Below are positions 17,961 through 27,082 of a stretch of DNA of 64,000 nucleotides, piece after piece. Every line of letters begins with the position of its first letter. Positions within the stretch are counted from its first letter, which is position 1. Below the pieces are notes generated by a model. That model saw only the letters and a program-made list of their open reading frames with translations, did no database searches and was not told the DNA's origin. The translations under genes were made by a program, and so were the position numbers. The DNA is from Methanoregula sp. PtaU1.Bin051 (GTDB taxonomy: Archaea > Halobacteriota > Methanomicrobia > Methanomicrobiales > Methanospirillaceae), in NCBI GenBank assembly GCA_002067895.1, contig MVRE01000017.1:92857-156856 (forward strand), read 5' to 3'.

Positions 17961-17973
17961 GCCGCTCCCTCCC

Positions 17974-18909
17974 CTATTGGTTGTCCAGGAGCGCCCGGAC
18001 GGCCAGCTCCACGCTGTCTCCCGATCCATGGGCCGGTTTCCAGCCAAGTTTCCGGATCTTTTCTACCGAGAGCTGCATACGGGGCACGTCCCCGACCCAG
18101 CCGCGCTCGCCTCCGGTAAACCGGTGCTTTACATTCCTGAGGTTCATCCCCTTCTCAACGATGCGGGCGATCGTCTCGACATCAATCCAGTCGCCAGACC
18201 CGATGTTGAACGTGTTGACCGGTCCCCGGGAATGGCTGACTGCAAAGAGCATGGCGTCCACACAGTCCTTAACAAGGAGGTAGGACTTTATTTGCTTCCC
18301 GTCGCCAAGGATCTCGAGCTGGTCAGGATCGGAACGGAGCTTCTGCATGAAGTCCGTGATCACGCCGTGCCCGCTGCGTGCCCCGATGATATTTGCGAAC
18401 CGGAAGTTCCATGCCCGCATCTCAAACGAGTGGGAGTATGCCGATATAAGCGCCTCGCATGCAAGCTTGCTTGCGCCGTAAACCGAGACCGGCTCCATCG
18501 GTGCATATTCTTCCGGTGTTGGTATCACAGAGGCTTCTCCGTAGACCGTGGAAGTAGATGTGAAAGCGATTTCATTAACTCTGTGCTCCCGCATCGCCTC
18601 AAGGACCCTGAACGTGGCGAGGATATTATTGTTGACCGGGCTATCCGGTGAGACTGCGCTCTGCCGCACGTCAGGGTCCGCGGCAAGGTGCCAGATACGA
18701 CCGGCCCCCCGGATCGCGTCCTGCCACCCGTCATCCAGGAGATCGGCTTTGACAAACGTAACGGCCCCATTTTTAACATGGGGCCCGATATTAGCGATCT
18801 TTCCTGAGGCAAGCGAGTCGATCACGGTCACGCGGCTGCCACGGGAGACCAGCGCATCGACAAGGTGGGAACCGATAAAGCCGGCACCGCCCGTTACGAC
18901 TTCAAACAT
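17974..18909 (-). CDS. NAD-dependent nucleotide-sugar epimerase (GalE-like)
   Basis: 311 residues, extended short-chain dehydrogenase. NAD motif TGGAGFIGSH at the N-terminus, catalytic Ser in TSTSTVYG and the YGASK pair (Tyr and Lys about 145-149), and the FRFANIIG motif. It probably epimerises or dehydrates a UDP-sugar for surface glycans or exopolysaccharide. The first codon is ATG at 18909. It is divergent from the marker 12 gene with only 39 nt between starts. Confidence 0.85.
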   Translation of the reverse strand: MFEVVTGGAGFIGSHLVDALVSRGSRVTVIDSLASGKIANIGPHVKNGAVTFVKADLLDDGWQDAIRGAGRIWHLAADPDVRQSAVSPDSPVNNNILATFRVLEAMREHRVNEIAFTSTSTVYGEASVIPTPEEYAPMEPVSVYGASKLACEALISAYSHSFEMRAWNFRFANIIGARSGHGVITDFMQKLRSDPDQLEILGDGKQIKSYLLVKDCVDAMLFAVSHSRGPVNTFNIGSGDWIDVETIARIVEKGMNLRNVKHRFTGGERGWVGDVPRMQLSVEKIRKLGWKPAHGSGDSVELAVRALLDNQ

Positions 18910-18948
18910 CAATACCTATTATGTCATCCATGCTATAGGATTACTGCT

Positions 18949-19821
18949 ATGTTCATCGGGATCGACCACGGCACGACCGCTATGCGTTTTGCCTGTAATT
19001 CCGGCCGGTTCAAGTTGTCGCGGGAGGATGCGACTTTGTTTGCCTTCTTTGACCTTTCAAGGCTCTGTCCGGTCGAAGAGATCGAGGGCATCGCACTCAC
19101 CTACTCGATGGGAGACAATTTCTCGAAAATCACGTCGATCCAGAAGCTTGAGAGCCGCGGGCTTGTGAGCCGCGAGGGTGCGGGAAAACACGTCGGCGGC
19201 GGTACGCGGGTCTTCGACGAGGTAAGGGCAAGCGGGGTTCCGGCTATAGTTATCCCGGGGCTCCATGGTGATTCCCCAACCGACCCCCGGTTCAAAGCGT
19301 ACTCCCACCAGTCCAGCCCCGAGAAAGTCGGGATCGCGTACGAAGCCTGCCATGACCTCGGGGACGACGTGATCATTTCCGATGTAAGCTCAAACACTGT
19401 CACGCTCCTTGTCTCCGGTGGCCGCATCATCGGTGCGTTCGATGCCTGCATCTTCGCGCCGGGCACCCGCCACGGCGCCCTCGACGTGGACGCGATCCGC
19501 CGCATCGATAACGGCGAACTTACGGCAAACGAGGCCTTCCAGTCCGCGGGGGTCGACTTCACGCTGCCGGAAGGACTTCGGATCCCGACAATTGCCATGT
19601 TCTCAGCAATGGAATGCGCCGCGATGCTTCTTCTTAACGAGAATGCGAAGATCGCGCTTGCGGGATCCCTTGCGCAGGCGGTCGCCCCTGAATTCAGACG
19701 GCTTTTAAGGCGCGATGTGGCGGTCTACGATGAATGGTGCGCTGCAACCGGCCTTGCCCGGATCGCCCGGGACGTCTTTTCGGGGGAGCGCCGCATCCTC
19801 GGGCTCGATGTGGATCTGTAG
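18949..19821 (+). CDS. Methanogenesis marker protein 12 (ASKHA-fold)
   Basis: 290 residues starting MFIGIDHGTTAMRF, the phosphate-1 loop of an ASKHA (actin/hexokinase/Hsp70) ATPase, with later DVSSNTVTLLVSGG as phosphate-2. It fits the TIGR03281 methanogenesis marker 12 family found in methanogens; the activity is not established. The end uses TAG, relevant to the TAG question elsewhere in the window. The start is ATG at 18949; an in-frame stretch upstream overlaps the divergent epimerase gene and is not part of the family. Confidence 0.85.
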   Translation: MFIGIDHGTTAMRFACNSGRFKLSREDATLFAFFDLSRLCPVEEIEGIALTYSMGDNFSKITSIQKLESRGLVSREGAGKHVGGGTRVFDEVRASGVPAIVIPGLHGDSPTDPRFKAYSHQSSPEKVGIAYEACHDLGDDVIISDVSSNTVTLLVSGGRIIGAFDACIFAPGTRHGALDVDAIRRIDNGELTANEAFQSAGVDFTLPEGLRIPTIAMFSAMECAAMLLLNENAKIALAGSLAQAVAPEFRRLLRRDVAVYDEWCAATGLARIARDVFSGERRILGLDVDL

Positions 19822-19862
19822 ATTTATAATGAATTATCATGTAAAATTATTGGGGATTTTTC

Positions 19863-20405
19863 TTGAGAGAACTCCGTATCCACGGCAGGGGCGGGCAGGG
19901 GTCCGTCACCGCGGCCGAACTGATTGCGGTAGCTGCGTTTGAAGGCGGCGTCTATGCCCAGGCATTCCCGGCATTCGGCGTCGAACGGCGCGGGGCACCG
20001 GTGCAGGCATTCGTGCGGTTCGACGACAAAAAGATCCGAAAACGGAGCCAGGTCTACGAGCCGGATTACATCATCGTGCAGGACAGCACGCTGATCAAGG
20101 ACGTAAACGTCTTTTTGGGAGTTAAAAAGGGCGGGATTGTCATCGTGAATACGGAAAAGGCGCCCGACTACAAGGTACCGGACGGCGTAAAGTTGATCAC
20201 AATCGATGCAACAAACATCGCGTTAAAGACTCTCGGTGTCCCGATCACCAACACGACGCTTATGGGAGCGTTTGCGGCCGCATCCGGCGAGATCAAGTTC
20301 GCAGCGCTGGAGAACGCGCTCAAGCGCCGGTTCAAGGGAGAGATGGGGACAAAGAACATTGCTGCGGCAAAGCAGGCATTCGATGTTGTCAAGGGGGCGG
20401 CATAA
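19863..20405 (+). CDS. porC: Pyruvate:ferredoxin oxidoreductase gamma subunit
   Basis: 180 residues with the gamma-subunit start RELRIHGRGGQGSVTAAE and FGVERRGAPVQAFVR. With PorD, PorA and PorB it makes pyruvate from acetyl-CoA, CO2 and reduced ferredoxin in autotrophic methanogens. The start is an unusual TTG at 19863 preceded by GGGGA; its TAA overlaps the porD ATG. It begins 41 nt after the marker 12 gene, the usual gamma-delta-alpha-beta order. Confidence 0.95.
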   Translation: MRELRIHGRGGQGSVTAAELIAVAAFEGGVYAQAFPAFGVERRGAPVQAFVRFDDKKIRKRSQVYEPDYIIVQDSTLIKDVNVFLGVKKGGIVIVNTEKAPDYKVPDGVKLITIDATNIALKTLGVPITNTTLMGAFAAASGEIKFAALENALKRRFKGEMGTKNIAAAKQAFDVVKGAA

Positions 20406-20665
20406 TGGCGCTTGCTGTCGGCTGCCGGGCAAGACCCGGCAAATCGCGGGATAATAAGACCGGGTCGTGGCGCGTCTTCCGTCCGGTCTTTGACAATGAG
20501 AAGTGCTCGAAGTGCGGGCTGTGCCAGACCGTCTGCCCCGAAGGCTGCATCCACGAGACGGATGAGGAATTTATGGAGCCTGACTATACGTACTGCAAGG
20601 GCTGCGGGCTCTGCGCCGAGGAATGTCCGGGGGGGGCAATCGAGATGAAACAGGAGGAGAAGTAG
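20405..20665 (+). CDS. porD: Pyruvate:ferredoxin oxidoreductase delta (ferredoxin) subunit
   Basis: 86 residues with two 4Fe-4S motifs, CSKCGLCQTVCPEG and CKGCGLCAEECPGG. It relays electrons between the thiamine-diphosphate site and ferredoxin. Its ATG shares a base with the porC stop and its TAG abuts the porA ATG. Confidence 0.96.
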   Translation: MALAVGCRARPGKSRDNKTGSWRVFRPVFDNEKCSKCGLCQTVCPEGCIHETDEEFMEPDYTYCKGCGLCAEECPGGAIEMKQEEK

Positions 20666-21820
20666 ATGATGAAGATTACCGAAGGCTCCCACGCTGTCGC
20701 GGAGATCGTAGCATTCTGCCGCCCGCAGGTAGTCTCGGCCTACCCGATCACCCCCCAGACCCATATCGTCGAGGCCCTTGCCGAGATGGTCGCCGACTGC
20801 AAACTGGACGCCGAGTACATCACTGTGGAAAACGAACTCTCGGCCCTTTCGGCATGCATCGGTGCGAGCGCGGCAGGTTCCCGCGTCTACTCGGCTACGA
20901 CCTCGCAGGGGCTCGCGCTCATGTACGAGGCATGTTTCAACGCGGCAGGGATGAGGCTTCCAATCATCATGTCGATTGCCAACCGGGCGATGGGCGCCCC
21001 CCTATCGATCTGGAACGACCAGCAGGACTCGATCTCGCTCCGGGATTCCGGCTGGCTCCAGTTCTACGCGGAAGATAACCAGGAAGCGACCGACCTTCAC
21101 GTAATTGCCTACAAGGTTGCAGAGGACCATTCCGTCCTGCTGCCTGCCATGGTCTGCTTTGACGGGTTCATCCTCTCCCATACCTACGAGCCGGTTGACA
21201 TGCTCTCGCAGGAGGACGTGGACAAGTACCTCCCGAAGTTCAACCCGTACGAGAAGCTCGATGCTGCCGACCCCATCAGCTTCGGCATGTACGCAACGCC
21301 GGATTACTATCACGAGTTCCGGTACGAGATCGACAATGCTGTAAAAAGGGCGGGGGGCGTGATCAAGAAAGCCGGAAAAGAGTTCGGCACGATGTTTGGC
21401 CGGGACTACTCAAGCATGACCGAGGAGTACCGGATGGAGGACGCCGATACGGCGATCGTCGCGATGGGTTCGGTCTGCGGGACAATCAAGGACGCAATCG
21501 ACGAAATGCGGGCTTCCGGGAAAAAGGTCGGCCTCGTCCGGATCCGCGTATTCCGGCCGTTCCCGTCAGGAGATATCGCAAAGGCGCTCTCAAAGGCAAA
21601 ACGCGTCGCCGTCCTTGACAAGAACATCTCGCTTGGCGCGAAGGGGGCAACCGCGATCGAGGTAAAAGATGCAATGTACGGAAAGGCCACCCCCATACTC
21701 AATTACATCATCGGCCTTGGGGGGCGAGACGTGCGCAAGAGGGATATTGCGGCAATCGTTGCCCTTGCGGAGAAAGGCGAAGGGGATATGTTCTATGGCC
21801 TTCGAAAGGAGGTGCTGTAA
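20666..21820 (+). CDS. porA: Pyruvate:ferredoxin oxidoreductase alpha subunit
   Basis: 384 residues with [26 protein letters not shown] and [11 protein letters not shown] of the pyrimidine-binding thiamine domain, then a C-terminal transketolase-C-like domain ([23 protein letters not shown]). There are two adjacent ATG codons at 20666 and 20669, preceded by AGGAGGAGAAG. It overlaps the porB ATG by one base. Confidence 0.96.
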   Translation: MMKITEGSHAVAEIVAFCRPQVVSAYPITPQTHIVEALAEMVADCKLDAEYITVENELSALSACIGASAAGSRVYSATTSQGLALMYEACFNAAGMRLPIIMSIANRAMGAPLSIWNDQQDSISLRDSGWLQFYAEDNQEATDLHVIAYKVAEDHSVLLPAMVCFDGFILSHTYEPVDMLSQEDVDKYLPKFNPYEKLDAADPISFGMYATPDYYHEFRYEIDNAVKRAGGVIKKAGKEFGTMFGRDYSSMTEEYRMEDADTAIVAMGSVCGTIKDAIDEMRASGKKVGLVRIRVFRPFPSGDIAKALSKAKRVAVLDKNISLGAKGATAIEVKDAMYGKATPILNYIIGLGGRDVRKRDIAAIVALAEKGEGDMFYGLRKEVL

Positions 21821-22716
21821 TGGTTGACAAATCACTGGAACTCTTTGAATGCGGCCACCGGGCCTGCGGCGGTTGCGGGGCAGCGCTTGCGGCGCGCCTC
21901 GCCATGAAGGGGGCCGGCACCAACACGATCGTCGTCAACTCGACCGGCTGCATGGAGGTCTTCTCTACACCTTATCCCGAGACAGCATGGAAGGTGCCGT
22001 GGATCCACTCTCTCTTCGAGAACGCATCGGCTGTCGCATCCGGAGTGGAGGCTTCGCTTAAGAAACAGAGGAGGGGCGAGAAAGTCGTGATCATGGCCGG
22101 GGATGGCGCAACCTTCGACATCGGCATGATCTGCATCAGCGGGGCGTTCGAGCGCGGGCATGACTTCACTTACATCTGCTATGACAACGAGGCGTACATG
22201 AATACGGGAATACAGCGCTCCGGCGCAACCCCGTACGATGCTAGCACCACGACGAGCCCGGCCGGCAAGTGCTCGTTCGGGAACAAGCGCCCGAAAAAGG
22301 ACATGCCCCAGATCATCGCTGCGCATGGCGCGCCTTACGTGGCAACGGCATCGATTGCATACCCGGCAGACCTCATGCAGAAAGTGGAGAGGGCCGTCAA
22401 TACCAAAGGGCCCTGCTACGTGCAGGTCCATGCACCGTGCTGCACCGGCTGGGGGTTCGAGGGCGAGCAGACCCTCGCGATAGCAAAGCTCGCAGTCGAG
22501 ACCGGCCTCTGGATCAACTACGAGATGGTCGACGGCAAGGTCTCAAAGGTCAAGAAGGTCGTCAAAAAGCCGGTCGAGGAGTATCTCAAGACCCAGAAGC
22601 GGTTCCGCCACCTCTTCAAGCCGGCCCGGCAGGACGCCGAGATCGCCGCGATCCAGGCAATGGCAGACCGGAACTTCGAGAAGTATGGCATTGAGATCAA
22701 GCTGAAGAAGGAATAA
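21820..22716 (+). CDS. porB: Pyruvate:ferredoxin oxidoreductase beta subunit
   Basis: 298 residues: [17 protein letters not shown] at the N-terminus with iron-sulfur cysteines, the thiamine pyrophosphate motif [10 protein letters not shown], and the DNEAYMNTG strand. The start ATG follows an excellent AAAGGAGGTG. The stop at 22714-22716 is five bases from the left end of an IS1595-type element, so the insertion has spared the gene but probably taken over its 3' flank. Confidence 0.96.
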   Translation: MVDKSLELFECGHRACGGCGAALAARLAMKGAGTNTIVVNSTGCMEVFSTPYPETAWKVPWIHSLFENASAVASGVEASLKKQRRGEKVVIMAGDGATFDIGMICISGAFERGHDFTYICYDNEAYMNTGIQRSGATPYDASTTTSPAGKCSFGNKRPKKDMPQIIAAHGAPYVATASIAYPADLMQKVERAVNTKGPCYVQVHAPCCTGWGFEGEQTLAIAKLAVETGLWINYEMVDGKVSKVKKVVKKPVEEYLKTQKRFRHLFKPARQDAEIAAIQAMADRNFEKYGIEIKLKKE

Positions 22717-22721
22717 CTTTT

Positions 22722-22745
22722 GGTGATTCCTCAATAAGATCCACC
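22722..22745 (+). repeat. Left inverted repeat of the IS1595-type element
   Basis: It starts GGTGATT and ends TCCACC. It pairs with 23607-23630 at 19 of 24 positions. Confidence 0.7.
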
Positions 22746-22750
22746 CAACG

Positions 22751-23524
22751 TCACATTTTCAACTGGCGCATCACCACATCAAACAGATCGCTGTTCCGGT
22801 AATTATACCTGAACTCCAATTCTTTGAGATAGAGCGGGAATTTTTCTGGGTCAACCCCGTGATACTTCATCAACCGATCTTTGGCAAAGGACCAGAATCC
22901 TTCGATACCATTAATGTACACTTTACCGTTCGCGAATTTCAGGCCATGATCGATCCTCTCATGTTTGAAACCATAGCTCACCAGCCCATCGTAGGATCTG
23001 AACTTATCCGTATAGACGAGACTACCCCGTTTCACCTTTTTCAGAGAGAGGTTCAGGAGAGTATCCCCTTTTACGTCATCAACAACCTCGACCCGGACTT
23101 TTCCACCACGTTCCAGGATACCGAACACCGGGATCTTGTTGGGAGCTCCTCGGCCGCGTTTACCTTTTCTCCTTCCACCGAAGTAACTTTCATCGACTTC
23201 GATTTCACCGGAGAACCGGTTGTTGTTCGTTGTAAGGTGAAGGATTGTTTTCCGAATCAGGTCGTAGAGAGTGTAAGTCGTGTTGTATGCCAATCCGAGC
23301 TGATGTGATGCCTTTCTGACAGATGTTTCCAGCTCGAATAACTTGACTGCCAGGAGAACTTTCTGGAGAGTTACCCGGTACTTTTCGAGTTTGCTCCCTC
23401 TCCTTCGGCTCCATTCCTTCCGGCACTGGTAGCATTTGTAGAGGCCTCTTCGGATCCTTCCTATCTTCTTTCCGTGACAGTAAGGACATTCATGGAATGT
23501 CGGGAGAATCCCTTTCGCCCTCAA
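22751..23524 (-). CDS. IS1595-family transposase (ISXO2-like DDE)
   Basis: 257 residues from a TTG start. A zinc ribbon (CPYCHGK...CYQCRKEW), then a helix-turn-helix, then the DDE core: EIEVDESYFGGRRKGKRG, VYTDKFRSYDG and NGIEGFWSFAKDRL (E region). The frame stays open upstream to a TAA at about 23587. An ACG at 23579-23581 would encode a natural start (NLVELTQHIRSEDTAEEYL...) if it were ATG, so the annotated TTG may be a fallback after loss of the original start. Activity is therefore uncertain. Confidence 0.8.
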   Translation of the reverse strand: MRAKGILPTFHECPYCHGKKIGRIRRGLYKCYQCRKEWSRRRGSKLEKYRVTLQKVLLAVKLFELETSVRKASHQLGLAYNTTYTLYDLIRKTILHLTTNNNRFSGEIEVDESYFGGRRKGKRGRGAPNKIPVFGILERGGKVRVEVVDDVKGDTLLNLSLKKVKRGSLVYTDKFRSYDGLVSYGFKHERIDHGLKFANGKVYINGIEGFWSFAKDRLMKYHGVDPEKFPLYLKELEFRYNYRNSDLFDVVMRQLKM

Positions 23525-23606
23525 GTACTCTTCTGCTGTATCTTCAGACCGAATGTGTTGTGTTAATTCTACGAGATTCGTTCCTTACACCACCTTGTTA
23601 CTCGAT

Positions 23607-23630
23607 GGTGGACGATATTAAGTAATCACC
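23607..23630 (-). repeat. Right inverted repeat of the IS1595-type element
   Basis: Read on the minus strand it starts GGTGATT and ends TCCACC, mirroring 22722-22745. Confidence 0.7.
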
Positions 23631-23777
23631 TTATTCTAAATTGCTAAAGAGGATTGCGATTATCTTTTTCTCTCTTCCTCTATTCCAATTTGATCCGATT
23701 TTCCTGGTTTAAGGCCCTTACCTCTCCCGAATTCCCTGTATTTTCTGTCTTTTTCCCTCTTTCTTAGAGAGCTACCG
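23631..23777. other. A/T-rich gap between two insertion sequences
   Basis: This 147-nt stretch is T-rich on the plus strand (runs of TTTTTCTCTC and TTTTTCCCTC), unlike its GC-rich surroundings. No gene or N-terminal part of the interrupted oxidoreductase is seen in it. Confidence 0.5.
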
Positions 23778-24702
23778 CTAGGAGGAGGGCAAGTTGATGG
23801 TACGGAGCTGCTGCAGGATAAAGGAAAAGCAGGAGAACAGGTTCTTCACGTGAACTCTCGCGGAGGTGGTGACCAATGTATGACCGGCACGATACGCTCT
23901 CTTCACCACCGCGAAGGCTCGTTCTACCAGAGCTCTGACCCGCATGATCGCCCGGTTCCTCCGCTCCTCTTTGATCGACAACGGATGACCTCTCGTACCC
24001 CGGTGCATGGTCTTGTCCATGGAGGCCTGAGGCTTTACCCCGAAGTATCTTTTATCCCGGTAGACCGTCTCCCACTCCCGAGAGAGATCCATCTGGCTGT
24101 CGTGGAGGGATGCAGTGGTGGTCTCCATCCTCCGGATCAACTGGTGCTCCTTATCGACGAGGATGTGAAGTTTGTACCCGAAGTGCGATTTCTTCCCTTT
24201 CTTAGCCCAGGTGCCATCCCGGCTCCTCCGGGTCTTCGCCTCATCCCCACGTGGAGTGTTCGCAGGTGCGTGACCCGGATCGGAGGTGATGAAGGTCGCG
24301 TCCCGAATCACCCCTTTCTTGATCCTGAGGCCCTTCACCTCGAGCTGCGTCTACAGCTGGTCCCAGATCGCCATCTCCTTACCAGCTTTGATCAGGCGCT
24401 CCCGGAAGTACCAGAGAGGAGTGTGGTCCAGTATCTTCTCCGGGAATCCAAGGAACTTGCGGAAGGAGATACGGTCGTTGGTCTGTCGCTCCATCTCCTG
24501 ATCCGATAAACCGTAGAAGGACTAGAGTACAAGCATCTTCAGCAGTAGGATCTCATCGGTGTTCGGGATAGAGTTGACTCAGAATAGGCCGGAATGCCTC
24601 CCACTCGATCAGCGACTCCAGCTCAGCGAGCCGGTCTCAGAGTCTATGGATACGTTTGTACTCCTCGTTCAGGGTAAAATCAGTCAGTGAGTTCGTTGCC
24701 AG
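23778..24702 (-). pseudogene. Decayed IS5-family transposase
   Basis: The C-terminal two-thirds is readable (186 residues: RIKKGVIRDATFITSDPGH, KKSHFGYKLH, DKTMHRGTRGHPLSIKEERR). Upstream the same frame continues with recognisable IS5 sequence (RISFRKFLGFPEKI, LWYFRERLIKAGKE). It is broken by two TAG codons where Gln is expected (before 24353 and in the VL-stop-SFYGLSD context near 24525), a TGA after IHRL, and a frameshift or small deletion near PNTDE. The N-terminus (SLTDFTLNEEYKRI) begins near 24702, with CTG where ATG is expected. This element cannot make a full transposase. Confidence 0.85.
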
Positions 24703-24716
24703 AGAGATCGACGAAC

Positions 24717-25352
24717 GGGGTCTACTCTGCAAACGAGTTCCTAACGCGTGTCAACCTGATGCATGCAGACAGTTTCCCCGAGTTCGATACGCCCGTCCGG
24801 GATGCCGGCAGGGTCGTCGTGGTCGGCGGTGGTAACGTGGCGATGGATGCGGCCCGGGTAGCACGGCGGCTGGGGGCCCGCGTCACCCTCGTCTACCGGA
24901 GGAGGGAAGTTGACCTCCCTGCCCGGAAGGCCGAAGTTGCACGGGCCCGGGAAGAAGGGGTAGAATTCGTCACGTGTGCAAACCCGGTTCGTATCGTCGG
25001 AGACCAGTGCGTGACGGGAGTCGAGTGCGAGCGCATAGAGATGTGCGGGGCCGATGAGTCGGGCCGGCCGGAGCCGGTCGCCATAACGGGTTCGAATTTT
25101 TCTATCGATGCCGACATGGTCATCGTGGCTATCGGCTAGGGCCCAAATCCCCTCCTAATCGGGAGGCTGCCGGGACTCACGTATGGCCCCAAGGGAAACG
25201 TCCTTGTTGACGGGGAGGGCAGGACAGCCATCCCGAAGGTCTTTGCTGCGGGAGACGTAGCCACCGGTGCGGCAACGGTGATCCTGGCAATGGGAGGGGC
25301 AAAGAGGGCAGCGCGGGCGATCGACCGCATGCTGCGGGACAAGGAAGGATGA
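24717..25352 (+). pseudogene. C-terminal remnant of GltA/SudA-like NADPH-dependent oxidoreductase
   Basis: The fragment begins abruptly with GVYSANEFLTRVNLM next to the IS5 relic. It keeps the second nucleotide-binding site (VVVGGGNVAMDAARVA, YRRREVDLPARK) and the FAD motif VFAAGDVATGAATVI. It has a TAG at 25138-25140 exactly where family members have Gln in AIGQGPNPLL, after which the frame continues to TGA at 25350. The N-terminal half with the 4Fe-4S cysteines and first FAD fold is absent from the flanking sequence. It was a glutamate-synthase small-subunit/sulfide-dehydrogenase-type flavoprotein, now inactive. Confidence 0.85.
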
Positions 25353-25394
25353 GTACTTAGTCTTTTTCTCTTTTGAAGCCCAAAGATCCACACC

Positions 25395-25931
25395 ATGTCG
25401 GTCATGGAGATCATCTGGCCATTTCTCTTCCCGCTCCTTGGGGCATTCTTTGCCTTTGTCCACATCTCGTGGAAACACCATGCCGGGACCCAGGCCCTTG
25501 AGACTTTCCTGGCATGGCAGCTTGCCGTCGGCCTTGGGCTTGGTTACGTATACGCGGGATTGGGGCACCTCGTGTTTCCCGACATGGTTGCCGCATCGCT
25601 TGGATGGCCCCTCCATAGTCCCTTCCAGCGCGAGGTCGGGATGTGGGACCTCGCGATGGGGATCGTAGGGATCCTGTGCCTGAAAGCACGGTCGACGGGT
25701 TTCTGGACCGCAACGATCGTGACGTACGGGATATTCTCCTTGGGAGCAGGGCTTGGGCACGTCTACGAACTCGTGGTCCACGGTAACGTGTCCGTCAGCA
25801 ATGCGGGACCAGTCATGTACATGGACATCCTCTATCCGCTCTTCCTCGGTGCGCTTCTTGCCCTCTACCACAGGAGGAGCGATGGGGCGGGAGGTTCCCC
25901 CGGAGAGAACAGGGAGAAAGTAAAGAATTAG
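25395..25931 (+). CDS. DUF6790-like four-helix membrane protein
   Basis: 178 residues with four hydrophobic segments, and the motifs YVYAGLGHLVFPD, LAMGIVGILCLKAR and GAGLGHVYELVVHGN, which fit the DUF6790 family as I recall it. The function is unknown. Its TAG stop at 25929-25931 coincides with the left edge of the second IS element; without the insertion the frame would still end at the same codon (TAA). Confidence 0.65.
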   Translation: MSVMEIIWPFLFPLLGAFFAFVHISWKHHAGTQALETFLAWQLAVGLGLGYVYAGLGHLVFPDMVAASLGWPLHSPFQREVGMWDLAMGIVGILCLKARSTGFWTATIVTYGIFSLGAGLGHVYELVVHGNVSVSNAGPVMYMDILYPLFLGALLALYHRRSDGAGGSPGENREKVKN

Positions 25932-26783
25932 GGTAAACTACCAACTTAGCACCTAATATTCTCCAACAATTGGATGAGTCTCCGAATCTTTATTCTTTCC
26001 GAATCGGAACGGTGATTGTATCGCCATACATATTCGCCGAGATAGGGGGGAGGTTGCTCTCTTCGGATGCCTCCCTGGGAGGCAAGTTTCCGTTTCAGGA
26101 AGCCCCAAAATCCTTCTAATCCATTGATATAGTTTCCTTTTCCGTCAGAGCACTGTTTCTCTCCGTGGTTCATCAGACGATGAACGAATCCCCGAGAAGC
26201 GATTCCAGTGTACGCTCTCCAGGTATCAGAGCAGACCACAGAACCCGGAGAGACTTGTCGGGTTATAATGGGTTGGAAGATCCCTGCTTCGACATCATTC
26301 ACAACTTCAGCCCAGACAATTCCATTACGACAGAGGATTCCAAAAACCGGTTGTTTCTTTGTGCCCCTCCCCTGTTTTGTTCCAGCATCTCTCACAATTT
26401 TACGTTTGTTTCTCCACTGGCCTCCGAAATAGGTTTCATCCACTTCCACCGTTCCAGAGAAGATCTCGGGAACATCCCGGACTAGTGCGCGTCTGATAAT
26501 TGTGAGAGCTCGAAGAACTCTTCCTCATTCAAGTGAGGTCCTGATCGCAATGCTCTGGCTGCTCTGCTCAAGGAGGAACCATCCGATTATATCTTTCCAC
26601 TGTTCTCTGGTCAAATAGAGGGGAAGACGGTGAGGGGTAAAGTCATACCGGCACCGGGCACATCGACGCTTTCCGGTCCCCATCAAGTAAACTTTTTTCG
26701 ACCTGCATTTTGGGCACTGGATTACTGCCATTCTCCCCTCGTATTTTGGTTACGAGATTGGGGGTTAAAATACAGCTATACCC
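25931..26783. mobile_element. Second IS1595-type element, transposase broken
   Basis: About 853 bp. Its ends, GGGTA at 25931 and TACCC ending at 26783, form a short inverted repeat with weaker matching further in. The flanks AAGAATTA (25923-25930) and AAAAACTA (26784-26791) agree at 6 of 8 positions and are a plausible worn 8-bp target duplication. It belongs to a different subgroup from the element at 22.7 kb. Confidence 0.6.
25946..26731 (-). pseudogene. IS1595-family transposase with one premature stop
   Basis: One continuous frame of about 261 codons: zinc ribbon (CPKCRSKK, CARCRYDF), helical region, DDE core (TVEVDETYFGGQWR, VVCSDTWRAYTG) and NGLEGFWGFLKRKL. It is interrupted by a single TGA at 26525-26527, between TSLE and GRVLRALTII, so it yields two fragments. 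Either CGA to TGA or TGG to TGA would explain the stop. Confidence 0.8.
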
Positions 26784-26991
26784 AAAAACTAAATCCAAAG
26801 AAAGGATTCACTGCACCTTATATCCGCTTCCCGTGGAATGAGAATACAAATTTAATAGGCAAGGAAGCGAAGATCTACCAAGTTTCTGATAGTCAATTCG
26901 TTGTCACTATTGGAAATGAATCTAAAGGTTTAAACCAGTTTAAACCAAACTGCGCGCAATTAAAAGACTCGAAAATTGAAAAGGAGTTACC
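26784..26991. other. A/T-rich region upstream of tRNA-Val
   Basis: No gene is seen in 208 nt. A TATA-like stretch, ACAAATTTAATAGG at about 26847-26860, lies 130-145 nt before the tRNA. TTTAAACC repeats (about 26930 and 26940) sit closer. Confidence 0.35.
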
Positions 26992-27064
26992 GGGCTCGTG
27001 GTCTAGTGGTTTTGACGTCGCCCTTACACGGCGAAGATCGCCGGTTCGAATCCGGCCGGGCCCA
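26992..27064 (+). tRNA. tRNA-Val (anticodon TAC)
   Basis: The 73-nt cloverleaf has acceptor GGGCTCG paired with CGGGCCC, anticodon stem TCGCC/GGCGA with loop CTTACAC (anticodon TAC), and T-arm GCCGG-TTCGAAT-CCGGC. The discriminator is A; CCA is not encoded. tRNA genes are common integration sites and IS debris lies just upstream. Confidence 0.93.
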
Positions 27065-27082
27065 TATCCTATCCTGAAAAAA

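Larger units (their letters stand above)
22722..23630. mobile_element. IS1595-type (ISXO2-like) insertion sequence
   Basis: About 909 bp bounded by imperfect inverted repeats, 22722-22745 and 23607-23630, which match at 19 of 24 positions (shared blocks GGTGATT, AATA and TCCACC). It contains one transposase gene on the minus strand. No 8-bp target duplication is visible at the flanks, suggesting rearrangement after insertion, which fits the adjacent IS wreckage. Confidence 0.75.

Noticed and set aside
22859..23308. Plus-strand open frame inside the IS1595-type transposase
   Set aside because: It is antisense to a well-supported transposase with clear DDE motifs and has no recognisable protein features.
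23778..25352. TAG read as pyrrolysine or reassigned glutamine
   Set aside because: porD, marker protein 12 and the DUF6790-like gene in the same window end with TAG at normal lengths, and the affected genes carry other damage (TGA, frameshift, missing half).
24717..25352. Functional short oxidoreductase
   Set aside because: It lacks the iron-sulfur and first FAD domains and has an in-frame TAG, so it is a relic.
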